A stretch of DNA of 64,000 bases from Parvibaculum sp. (GTDB lineage: Bacteria; Pseudomonadota; Alphaproteobacteria; Parvibaculales; Parvibaculaceae): positions 16,920 through 80,919 of the forward strand of contig NZ_JAUYUS010000123.1 of NCBI RefSeq assembly GCF_030694575.1, given 5' to 3'. The notes below the pieces were generated by a model, which saw only the letters and a program-made list of their open reading frames with translations, did not search any database and was not told the DNA's origin. Below are positions 18,803-26,348 of the stretch, in pieces. Position numbers and translations under genes: made by a program. How positions within the stretch are numbered: the stretch's first letter is position 1; every line of letters begins with the position of its first letter.

Positions 18803-19504
18803 ATGAAGGGGCAGGCGTTGAAAGGCAGCAGCGAAAAATCGGGAGGGGGCGGCCGCGCCGTCGGGCGGCCCCGCAGCGCCAATGCCGCGCCCTCGGCCGA
18901 TCCGCGCGCCGACATCATCGCCGCCGCCGCCCGGCTTTTCCGCAAGCAGGGCTTTGCCGGCGCCTCCGTGCGCGAGATCGCGTCGGAGGCCGGGCTGAAG
19001 AAGGCGTCGCTCTACTACTACTTCCCCTCCAAGGAAGAGATCGTCTATGCGATGGTCGAGGATGTGCTCGCGCCCGCGCTTGCCACGCAGCGGCGTCTCG
19101 GCAAGGCGGCGCTTTCCGAGGCCGCGCGGCTCTATCTCTATCTCCGTTCCGATATCGAGCTGCTCTGCGCCGCGCCTTACGACTGCACCTGGCTTCTCTC
19201 GCATGGCAGCCTCAGCGACGCGCGCATGGGTGCCTACTGGAAGCAGCGCCAGAAGCTTCTCGCCTGGCTCGCCGCGCGATTGAAGCAAGGTCACGCGAAA
19301 GGCGAATTCGCGGCTTGCGACGCCGCCACGGTCGCGCAGGCCATGCTTGCCGCAACGGAATACTCGGTTACATGGGCCGAGCGCGAAGACCGTGAACGCA
19401 TGGCGCAAACCGCGGAGCAGGTCGCCACGCTCCTTGTGCGCGGCGTGCTGGCGGATGGACGGGACATGGACGCGGTGAAGGCGGAAGCGGCGGGGGAAGG
19501 GTGA
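18803..19504 (+). CDS. TetR family transcriptional regulator
   Basis: A 233-aa regulator. The N terminus has a Gly/Ser-rich tail, then a helix-turn-helix at about 35-80 (RADIIAAAARLFRKQGF, VREIASEAGLKKASLYYYF), the TetR_N signature. The ligand-binding half is helical and typical of fatty-acid or acyl-CoA sensing members, but the ligand is not predictable. Start is uncertain: ATG 18803 is chosen, and ATG 18749 is an alternative; neither has a strong ribosome-binding site. It lies between the divergent beta-oxidation gene and the co-directional CYP153 gene, so either could be its target. Confidence 0.88.
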   Translation: MKGQALKGSSEKSGGGGRAVGRPRSANAAPSADPRADIIAAAARLFRKQGFAGASVREIASEAGLKKASLYYYFPSKEEIVYAMVEDVLAPALATQRRLGKAALSEAARLYLYLRSDIELLCAAPYDCTWLLSHGSLSDARMGAYWKQRQKLLAWLAARLKQGHAKGEFAACDAATVAQAMLAATEYSVTWAEREDRERMAQTAEQVATLLVRGVLADGRDMDAVKAEAAGEG

Positions 19505-19570
19505 ATCTGTCGCGCTGGATTCTTTCCGCGCCTGGCCTACATTAAACCCAGCAACCTGGAGGAGGCGGCC

Positions 19571-20884
19571 ATGAGCGAGCAAGTTTCGGTAGGACGGGAT
19601 TACACGCGGAGCAACGCGGATCTCGCGGCGCAGTGGAAGATCGACGTCAACCGAGATCCCTGGTCGATCCCTCTGGAAGAACTCGATCCCGCGCATGACG
19701 AGCTTTTCGCCGCCAACAAGGTACTCCCCTATTTCGAGCGGCTGCGAAAGGAAGACCCGGTTCACCTGAACGAGACCGGGCCTTACGGCCGCTACTGGTC
19801 GGTGACGAAATATGAAGACATCATGCATGTCGACACCAACCACAAGATTTTCTCCTCCGACATCCGAAACGGCGGCATCCGCCTCGGCGGGCAGCGCATC
19901 GAGGGCGAGCCCGATCCGCTCACCTATCTGCCCATGTTCATCATGGAAGACCCGCCCAAGCATGACGAGCAGCGCAAGGCCGTGCAGCCGATGTTCACGC
20001 CGCAGAACCTTGCGGAGCTCGAACCGCTGATCCGCGAGCGCGCCGGGCTCATTCTCGACGCGCTGCCGCGCGGCGAGGCCTTCAACTGGGTGCGCCAGGT
20101 ATCGGTGGAACTGACGGGCCGCACGCTCGCCACGCTTTTCAACGTGCCGCAGGAAGATCGTCACAAGCTCATTCACTGGTCGGACACGGTGGAGCGGCTC
20201 GGCGATCCGGAATATTTCGAGACGCCGGAGGAAGGCTTCAAGGAACTCTGGAACTGCTGGGAATATTTCGACGGCGTCTGGAAGGACCGGCTCGCCAATC
20301 CCGGCTCCGATCTCATCTCGCTGCTCGCGCACAGCGAGTCGACGAAGAACATGCCGCCGAACGAATATCTCGGCAACATGCTGCTTCTCATCGTCGGCGG
20401 CAACGACACCACGCGCAATTCCATCACCGGCGGCGTCCTCGCGCTCAATCAGTATCCGGATGAATATGCCAAGCTGATCGCGAACCCGGACATCATCCCG
20501 AACATGGTTTCGGAGATCATCCGCTGGCAGAGCCCTGTCGCGCATATGTGCCGCACGGCGCTCGAGGATACGGAAATCCGCGGCAAAAAGATCAAGAAGT
20601 GGGACAAGGTCGCCATGTGGTACGTCTCAGGCAACCGCGACGACGAGAAGATCGAGCGTGCCAACGAATTCCTGATCGACCGCGAAGGCGCGCGTCACCA
20701 CCTCTCCTTCGGCTTCGGCATCCATCGCTGCATCGGCAACCGCGTCGGCGAAATGCAGTTGCGCATCCTCTGGGAAGAAATCATGAAGCGCTTCAAGAAG
20801 GTCGAAGTCGTCGGCGATCCCAAATATCTCCGCTCCAACTTCATCCGTGGCATCACCGAGCTCCCGGTCATCGTCCGGGAGTAG
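19571..20884 (+). CDS. cyp153A: Cytochrome P450, CYP153A-type terminal alkane hydroxylase
   Basis: A 437-aa soluble P450 that hydroxylates the terminal carbon of medium-chain alkanes in this subfamily. The I-helix GGNDTTRNS (276-284), the ExxR pair Glu315/Arg318, the heme-thiolate loop FGFGIHRCIGN with Cys387, and the subfamily strings PMFIMEDPPKHD, HSEST and VMWYVSGNRD-like (MWYVSGNRDDE) all match CYP153A. Start ATG 19571 follows GGAGGAGG. The usual ferredoxin and ferredoxin reductase are not encoded nearby. The gene follows a TetR regulator and precedes a Rieske oxygenase, next to beta-oxidation functions that would consume the resulting fatty acids. Confidence 0.94.
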   Translation: MSEQVSVGRDYTRSNADLAAQWKIDVNRDPWSIPLEELDPAHDELFAANKVLPYFERLRKEDPVHLNETGPYGRYWSVTKYEDIMHVDTNHKIFSSDIRNGGIRLGGQRIEGEPDPLTYLPMFIMEDPPKHDEQRKAVQPMFTPQNLAELEPLIRERAGLILDALPRGEAFNWVRQVSVELTGRTLATLFNVPQEDRHKLIHWSDTVERLGDPEYFETPEEGFKELWNCWEYFDGVWKDRLANPGSDLISLLAHSESTKNMPPNEYLGNMLLLIVGGNDTTRNSITGGVLALNQYPDEYAKLIANPDIIPNMVSEIIRWQSPVAHMCRTALEDTEIRGKKIKKWDKVAMWYVSGNRDDEKIERANEFLIDREGARHHLSFGFGIHRCIGNRVGEMQLRILWEEIMKRFKKVEVVGDPKYLRSNFIRGITELPVIVRE

Positions 20885-20913
20885 GGGAGGGCAATTGCGC
20901 TCATAGAATCTGC

Positions 20914-20991
20914 CACCCTCCCCCTGCGGGAGGAGCCTGCCCCCGGGCTTGACCCGGGGGTCAAACGGCTGAAAGCCGTTTGGGGAGGGGT
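20914..20991. repeat. Palindrome-rich intergenic repeat
   Basis: The block opens with ACCCTCCCC and closes with GGGGAGGGGT, and contains nested stems CCCGGG-cttga-CCCGGG and AAACGGC-tgaaa-GCCGTTT. It begins 29 bp after the P450 stop, so it may also act as a terminator. A related short hairpin with the same CACCCTCCCC arm lies at 59876-59897. Confidence 0.6.
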
Positions 20992-21007
20992 TCTCCGTGA
21001 TCCATCT

Positions 21008-21104
21008 CCGTCATTGCGAGCGAAGCGAAGCAATCCAGGAGCGGCAAACTCCGCATATGCGGCTTCTGGATTGCTTCGTCGGCTCCGCCTCCTCGCAATG
21101 ACGG
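21008..21104. repeat. Dispersed palindromic repeat, copy 1
   Basis: The sequence reads GTCATTGCGAG... to CTCGCAATGAC with inner GAAGCAATCCAG and CTGGATTGCTTC arms, forming a long stem. A second copy lies at 60777-60878 with the same outer and inner arms and a different middle. This is an extragenic palindrome family, probably dispersed across the genome. Confidence 0.8.
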
Positions 21105-21166
21105 TGATTTGACACTTTTTTCGCCGCCATATGTCCGCATTTGACACTCCCCCGCCTCCCATCCTA

Positions 21167-21188
21167 ATTTCAACCGAACGGTCGAAAT
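21167..21188. promoter_or_regulatory. TetR-like operator overlapping the Rieske gene ribosome-binding site
   Basis: A 22-bp near-palindrome with core ACCGAACGGT (21173-21182) flanked by ATTTC and GAAAT; 9 of 11 base pairs are symmetric. It ends where the AGGAGGGGG Shine-Dalgarno region begins, 12 bp before ATG 21200. ACCG-NN-CGGT is a common TetR operator core. The TetR regulator encoded at 18803-19504 is the nearest candidate. Confidence 0.6.
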
Positions 21189-21199
21189 AGGAGGGGGTC

Positions 21200-22330
21200 A
21201 TGCAGCCGGTCGCGAAACTCATGAAGGAAGGCGAGGCCGCCGTGATGCGGCCGCTTGCGGACGCTTCCACGCTGCCGCCTGCATTCTACACCTCGCCCGA
21301 GGTGTTCGAGCGGGAGCGGGAAACGGTTTTCCGGCGCAACTGGGTTTCGGTCGGCCATGCCGCCGAAATCCCGAAACCGGGCGACCGTTTCCGCATCGAT
21401 GTCGCGGGCGAGCCGCTCCTCATCGTGCGCGGTCGCGACGGCGTCGTGCGCGCGCTCTCCGCCGTCTGCCGCCACCGCTGGATGATGCTTGGCGAGGGAG
21501 CGGAAAGTTCGGGCACGATTTCCTGCCCCTATCACAAATGGACCTATGCGCTGGACGGCTCGCTGATGGCCGCGCCGCTGATGGAGCAGGCGGAGGGGTT
21601 CGACCGTGCGGAATGCGCGCTTCCCTCATTCGCCTGCGAGGTCTGGAACGGCTTTATCTTCGTCAATCTGAGCGGCGATGCCGCGCCGCTTGCCGGCGAG
21701 CTTCAGCCACTCGCAGAGGAATTCGGGCCCTGGAAGATGGACGAAATGGACATCGTGGGACGGATAGAGTTCGACCAGGCTTACAACTGGAAGGTGCTGG
21801 TCGACAATTTCATGGAGGCCTATCACCACTTCGCCATCCACCCGGAAACATTCGAGCCGAATTATCCTGCGGCAATTTCCTTCTGCGATCCGTCGAACGG
21901 GCCTTATGCGGTTCTGCGCATGCCGCACAAGGACAATGAGTTGACCCATCCGCTGTTCAAGCCGGTCGACGGCATTCCGGATCGGGCGCGGCGCGGTTTC
22001 TCGGTCTTCAATATCTACCCTTCGATGCTGATCGCCGTGCTGTCGGACAGCGTCATCTGGTACCGGATGGAAATTTCGGGGGTCGACCGCTTCAAGCTCA
22101 CGGTCTATCTGCTCGCCCATCCTGCCTCGACAGATGTGCCCGACGCGGAAACTCTCAAGCATTTTCTGCGCGAGGCGACCGTCGCCGTCCATATGGAAGA
22201 TCTGGTCGCCTGCGAGGGCGTGCAGCGCGGTCTCCGGAGCGGCGTGGCGCAGGCCGGCCGCCTCAGCCATCTCGAAGCGGCGATCCACCAGCACCAGCAA
22301 TGGCTCATGGCCGAACTTGGCCGGGCGTGA
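21200..22330 (+). CDS. Rieske non-heme iron oxygenase, alpha subunit
   Basis: A 376-aa ring-hydroxylating-type oxygenase. The Rieske [2Fe-2S] ligands are Cys90-x-His92 and Cys109-x2-His112 (CRHRW and CPYHKW). The mononuclear iron site is Glu206-Ala-Tyr-His209 with His214 (EAYHHFAIHP). The family hydroxylates aromatic rings, demethylates amines or oxidises sterols; the substrate is not evident. ATG 21200 has a strong AGGAGGGGG. No beta subunit, ferredoxin or reductase gene is nearby, so electron transfer proteins must be encoded elsewhere. A palindromic TetR-type operator sits directly upstream. Confidence 0.93.
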   Translation: MQPVAKLMKEGEAAVMRPLADASTLPPAFYTSPEVFERERETVFRRNWVSVGHAAEIPKPGDRFRIDVAGEPLLIVRGRDGVVRALSAVCRHRWMMLGEGAESSGTISCPYHKWTYALDGSLMAAPLMEQAEGFDRAECALPSFACEVWNGFIFVNLSGDAAPLAGELQPLAEEFGPWKMDEMDIVGRIEFDQAYNWKVLVDNFMEAYHHFAIHPETFEPNYPAAISFCDPSNGPYAVLRMPHKDNELTHPLFKPVDGIPDRARRGFSVFNIYPSMLIAVLSDSVIWYRMEISGVDRFKLTVYLLAHPASTDVPDAETLKHFLREATVAVHMEDLVACEGVQRGLRSGVAQAGRLSHLEAAIHQHQQWLMAELGRA

Positions 22331-22489
22331 GCGGCTTCCCCTGCTTTCCCCGGCGTCCGGCCTCGTTCACAATCGTTCAGGGCGCCCCGGATTTTTGATG
22401 TGGCGCAGGCTTGCGCCCCCTGTGCTACCTTGCGGCTCAATGGAAATCGCACATCAGGGAAGGGGTGCTCCGCGCCTCTCGTCGTTCAG

Positions 22490-23437
22490 TTGAACAAAGT
22501 CGAAGAAAAAAGCGCCGTCGCGGAAATCGAAGCCGTCCGCAAGGGCTTCGAATCGCGCGGCTATATCTGTAACGCCCATATCGCCACCTCGCTTTTCCTC
22601 GCGGAGCGGCTGCAGAAGCCGCTGCTGATCGAGGGGCCGCCCGGCGTCGGCAAGACGGAACTCGCCAAGGCGACGGCGGAACTTGTCGGCAAGCCGCTCA
22701 TCCGTCTCCAGTGCTACGAAGGTCTCGACGAGGCGAAGGCGCTTTACGAGTGGAAATACGGCAAGCAGCTTCTCTATACGCAGGTGCTGAAGGAAAAGCT
22801 CGGCGATCTCATGTCGGGCGCGCAGGGCCTGAAGGAGTCCATGACGCGGCTGCACGATTTCGACGACACCTTCTTCTCGGAAGAATTCCTGGAGCCGCGC
22901 CCGCTCCTCAAGGCGCTCTGGCAGCCGGGCGGCGCGGTGCTGCTGATCGACGAGATCGACAAGTCGGACGACGAGTTCGAGGCGTTCCTGCTGGAGCTTC
23001 TCTCCGACTATCAGATTTCCGTACCCGAGCTCGGCACGATCAAGGCGCGTACCACGCCCATCGTCTTCCTCACCTCCAACAACACGCGCGAGATCGGCGA
23101 TGCGCTGAAGCGCCGCTGCCTGCATCTCTACATTCCGTTCCCGGATACGGAGCTGGAACAGCGCATCATCCGCTCCCGCGTGCCGGAAGTGGAAGAGCAT
23201 CTCCGCAAACAGCTCGTCGCCTTCGTGCAGGGGCTCCGCACGCTCGACCTCAAGAAGCTTCCGGCGGTCAGCGAAACCATCGACTGGGCGCGCACCCTCG
23301 TGTTGCTCCACGCCCGCGAACTCGACGCCGATCTCGTCCGCAACACGCTCAATGTGCTGCTGAAATTCCAGGACGACATCGACAATGTCGACGGCGAGAT
23401 CAACGCGCTGGTCACGAAGGCCGTGCAGGCGGGGTAG
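22490..23437 (+). CDS. MoxR-type AAA+ ATPase (CoxD-like)
   Basis: A 315-aa ATPase with Walker A GPPGVGKT at 49-56, Walker B VLLIDEID at 150-157, and FLTSNNTREIGDALKRRC as sensor 1 and arginine-finger region. MoxR proteins act as chaperone-like factors in cofactor insertion or complex assembly and are usually paired with VWA proteins, as here (CoxD/CoxE arrangement). The start is unusual: no ATG lies in the 5' part, and TTG at 22490 is the only start near the conserved N terminus, without a good Shine-Dalgarno sequence. A 17-codon ATG-initiated mini-ORF at 22440-22493 ends across this TTG and might couple translation. GTG 22400 is an alternative. Confidence 0.88.
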   Translation: MNKVEEKSAVAEIEAVRKGFESRGYICNAHIATSLFLAERLQKPLLIEGPPGVGKTELAKATAELVGKPLIRLQCYEGLDEAKALYEWKYGKQLLYTQVLKEKLGDLMSGAQGLKESMTRLHDFDDTFFSEEFLEPRPLLKALWQPGGAVLLIDEIDKSDDEFEAFLLELLSDYQISVPELGTIKARTTPIVFLTSNNTREIGDALKRRCLHLYIPFPDTELEQRIIRSRVPEVEEHLRKQLVAFVQGLRTLDLKKLPAVSETIDWARTLVLLHARELDADLVRNTLNVLLKFQDDIDNVDGEINALVTKAVQAG

Positions 23438-23476
23438 GGCGATGCTTTTCCATTCGCCGGTCTTGCAAGAAATCCG

Positions 23477-23608
23477 GTGTCACCCCGGCGAAAGCCGGAG
23501 TCCACTCGCAGCGCCTCTTGCCGCAGCGCGCGATGCTGCGTGCTGGCTCCGCGCGCGATCGTTTCTGCTGAGGGAGCCAATGGATCCCGGCTTTCGCCGG
23601 GATGACAC
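23477..23608. repeat. Inverted-repeat element with 28-bp arms
   Basis: Arms 23477-23504 and 23581-23608 pair with three mismatches around a 76-bp centre; each arm contains CCCGGCGAAAGCCGG. The element lies between the MoxR and CoxE-like genes. It is repeat-like (non-coding, palindromic ends), possibly a small miniature element or a member of the widespread GTCATCCCGGC-type family. No transposase is encoded. Confidence 0.7.
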
Positions 23609-23657
23609 TTTTTTGTTTGGTGTATTGCATGCGGCAATTCGCTAGAGCCTCCCGCCC

Positions 23658-25097
23658 ATGACGGAAGTCCTTGGCGATTTCATCCGGGCGCTTCGTGCCG
23701 CCGATATCCGCGTTTCGACCTCGGAGTCGATCGATGCCGGCCGCGTCGTCGGCATTGTCGGTCTCGACGACCGCCGCACGCTGAAGGATGCGCTGGCGCA
23801 GGTGCTCGCGAAGAGCGAGGACGAGAAGACCGCCTTCGGCGAGACCTTCGACAGCTTCTTCGCCTTCGACCAGTTCAAGTCGCGTCCGCCCGCCGCCAAT
23901 GAAAACGACAACGATGCGTCCGAGGCCGGCGAGGCGGATGGCGGCGAGGGGCAGGAAGGCGAGCAGGCGGAATCAGGCGGCATGCCTTCGCCCGGTTCCG
24001 GCGGCATGTCGGGCGAGCGGCAGGGCGAGGGTGAGCCCGGTTCATCGCCCGATCTCGTCTCGCTGCTTGAGCGCGGCGATCAGGCGGCTCTCCAGATGGC
24101 ACTGGCGGAAGGCGCGCGTCAGGCGCAGCTCAACCGTATCCGTCTCTTCACGCAGCGCGGCATGTTCACGCGCCGCATCATGGAAAACATGGGGCTCGAC
24201 GGTCTCAACGAGGAAGTCGAGCGCCGCGAAACGTCGGGCAACATGCCAGGCGCGGAGCGGTTGCGCGCGGCCCGCGACGAGTTGCGCGAGCAGGTGCGCG
24301 ACTATGTCGAGAAGCAGCTCGAAATCTTCACCGCGAATTCCGGCCGCCAGTTGCGCGAGGAAGTGCTGGCGCAGGTGCGGTTGTCGAATATCGACCGTTC
24401 CGACATGAAGATCATGCGCGAGCTTGTGCGCAAGATGGCAAAGCGCCTGATCGCGCTTCACTCGCGCCGCAAGAAGGTGGCGCGGCGCGGCCAGCTCGAT
24501 GTCCGCCGCACCATCCGCGCCAATATCGAATTCGACGGCCTGCTGTTTCACACGATCTGGAAGAAGACCAAGGTCGACCGTCCGAAAGTCATGGCGGTTT
24601 GCGATGTGTCGGGCTCGGTCGCGCAGGTCGCGCGCTTTCTTCTGATGTTCCTTTATTCATTGCAGGAAGTTCTGCCCGCCGTCCGCAGCTTCGCCTTCTC
24701 CGGTCATCTCGGCGAGACGACGGAACTCTTCGAGCGCGAGAAGCTCGAAGAGGCGCTGGTCGAGGTGCTGCGCGATTTCGGCGGCGGCTCCACCGATTAC
24801 GGTCAGGCGCTGATGGATTTCGAGGAGATCGCGCTCGACGACATCGACCATCGCACCACCATTCTGATCCTCGGCGATGCCCGCTCCAATTACGGCGATC
24901 CGCGCGGCGACATCCTGAAGAAAATTCACGCCCGCGCGCGGCGCGTCATCTGGCTCAACCCGGAACCGCAGACGATGTGGAATTCGGGCGACAGCGAGAT
25001 GCGCCGGCTTCAGCCCTATTGCGACAAGGCGGTCACCTGCGCCTCGCTGAAGGATCTCGAGCGCGTCGTTTCCGAACTTCTGCGGAGCGCCGTGTAG
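23658..25097 (+). CDS. CoxE-like VWA domain protein
   Basis: A 479-aa protein paired with the preceding MoxR ATPase. The C-terminal VWA domain has the MIDAS motif DVSGS at 316-320 with conserved FSGHLGETTELF and LGDARSNYGDP sections. The N-terminal part is helical, and residues about 80-130 form an acidic, Gly/Glu-rich low-complexity linker. CoxE-type proteins help assemble metal-dependent enzymes with their MoxR partner, although here no cognate enzyme (for example CO dehydrogenase) is next door. Start ATG 23658 comes 13 bp after the in-frame stop of the repeat region; a weak ribosome-binding site precedes it. Confidence 0.9.
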   Translation: MTEVLGDFIRALRAADIRVSTSESIDAGRVVGIVGLDDRRTLKDALAQVLAKSEDEKTAFGETFDSFFAFDQFKSRPPAANENDNDASEAGEADGGEGQEGEQAESGGMPSPGSGGMSGERQGEGEPGSSPDLVSLLERGDQAALQMALAEGARQAQLNRIRLFTQRGMFTRRIMENMGLDGLNEEVERRETSGNMPGAERLRAARDELREQVRDYVEKQLEIFTANSGRQLREEVLAQVRLSNIDRSDMKIMRELVRKMAKRLIALHSRRKKVARRGQLDVRRTIRANIEFDGLLFHTIWKKTKVDRPKVMAVCDVSGSVAQVARFLLMFLYSLQEVLPAVRSFAFSGHLGETTELFEREKLEEALVEVLRDFGGGSTDYGQALMDFEEIALDDIDHRTTILILGDARSNYGDPRGDILKKIHARARRVIWLNPEPQTMWNSGDSEMRRLQPYCDKAVTCASLKDLERVVSELLRSAV

Positions 25098-25358
25098 GCG
25101 AAAACCGGGGATTATTTATTTTTGCCGGTCGTGTCGCGGCGGGCGCGACTCGCCGCATGACATTTTCATTACAGTTCGATGACAGAAGCCCTCCAGCCTA
25201 GGCAAGCGGGCGGCCGGCGGATAGACTTTGTCCCATTCCGGGGCAGGGTGCCGGGGCACAACCTGTGCAGGTTAAAGCTCATTCGGCGGTACGTTCCGGC
25301 GGTAATTTGTGCCGGAATGGCGCGGAATCCTTTGTGTTTTTGAGTGTTCGGGGGCGAA

Positions 25359-26348
25359 ATGGCGGGGCGGGCCGTCGTGAAATCGGAATCGGACAAGGGG
25401 CGGCGCCTCGCGCTGGCGCTCGCCTTTGCGTTGCCGCTCGTCCTTTTCTGGTGGGCCGCCGCGCAGGCAGAGCCGATGCGTCTGACGCCGCCCGGCGTCG
25501 AGAGCGCCGCACTGACCACGCAGCCAATTCCCGAACAAAAACAAATGCTTGCCGCTCCCGCCGCAGCCGTCAAAAAGGAGCGCTACAACGTCGTCGTGCT
25601 CGGCGACTCGCTCGGCGACGGCATGTGGGCCGGCCTCTATCACGTGCTTCGCAAGGACAGCCGTTTCAACGTCATCAAGAAATCGCGCGTTGCCACGGGT
25701 TTTTCGCGTCAGGACTATTACGACTGGAACGAGGCGGTACGGGAGATCGCGGCGGAGACGAAAATCGACATCGCCGTCGTCGTCATGGGCACCAACGATC
25801 GTCAGCCGATCGTGGAAAACGGCGTCCGCCATGCGCTTTTCGACGACAACTGGCGCGAAATCTACAAGCGCCGCGTCGACGATTTCACGGCCACGCTGCA
25901 GGCGACGGGTGCGCGTATCTACTGGCTTCAGTTGCCGGTCATGCGCAGCCCGCGCTTCGGGGCCGACATGGCGAGCTTCAACGACATATTCGAGGAGCGC
26001 GCACGCGCAAACGGTATCGCATTCGTACGCACGGAAGGCCTCGCCGCCGGTGCGGATGGAAGCTACACCGCCTACGGCGAAGACCGCTTCGGCCGCACCC
26101 GCCTCCTCCGCGCAGAAGACGGCATCCATTTCACAATGGCAGGCTATGAGCTCTTGGGCGACAAGGTGGCCGAGGCCATTCTGACCGACACCGATGGCGG
26201 TGCTGCTGCATCGCGCGTCGCGGCGGCGCCTCTCGCGCTTCGCGTGGTGGACGATGCGGCCGCAACGGCCGACGAGGCGACATATGACATGGTGGACAGA
26301 CGTCCGGGCCGGTCGGATGACTGGCTCTGGCTCGGCGCGACCAACTGA
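25359..26348 (+). CDS. Exported SGNH hydrolase (DUF459 family)
   Basis: A 329-aa protein with one N-terminal hydrophobic segment (about 17-38), so membrane-anchored or secreted to the periplasm. The SGNH motifs are present: GDSLGDG at 82-88, GTND at 144-147 and DGIHF at 254-258, giving the Ser, Asp and His catalytic residues. DUF459 proteins are periplasmic SGNH enzymes, often near polysaccharide acetylation genes. ATG 25359 is preferred; a second ATG 15 bp upstream is possible. The next gene also encodes an SGNH protein and overlaps it by 32 bp. Confidence 0.85.
   Translation: MAGRAVVKSESDKGRRLALALAFALPLVLFWWAAAQAEPMRLTPPGVESAALTTQPIPEQKQMLAAPAAAVKKERYNVVVLGDSLGDGMWAGLYHVLRKDSRFNVIKKSRVATGFSRQDYYDWNEAVREIAAETKIDIAVVVMGTNDRQPIVENGVRHALFDDNWREIYKRRVDDFTATLQATGARIYWLQLPVMRSPRFGADMASFNDIFEERARANGIAFVRTEGLAAGADGSYTAYGEDRFGRTRLLRAEDGIHFTMAGYELLGDKVAEAILTDTDGGAAASRVAAAPLALRVVDDAAATADEATYDMVDRRPGRSDDWLWLGATN

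Noticed and set aside
20885..21199. CRISPR array
   Set aside because: The repeats are palindromic arms of different families, without regular spacing or unique spacers of constant length.
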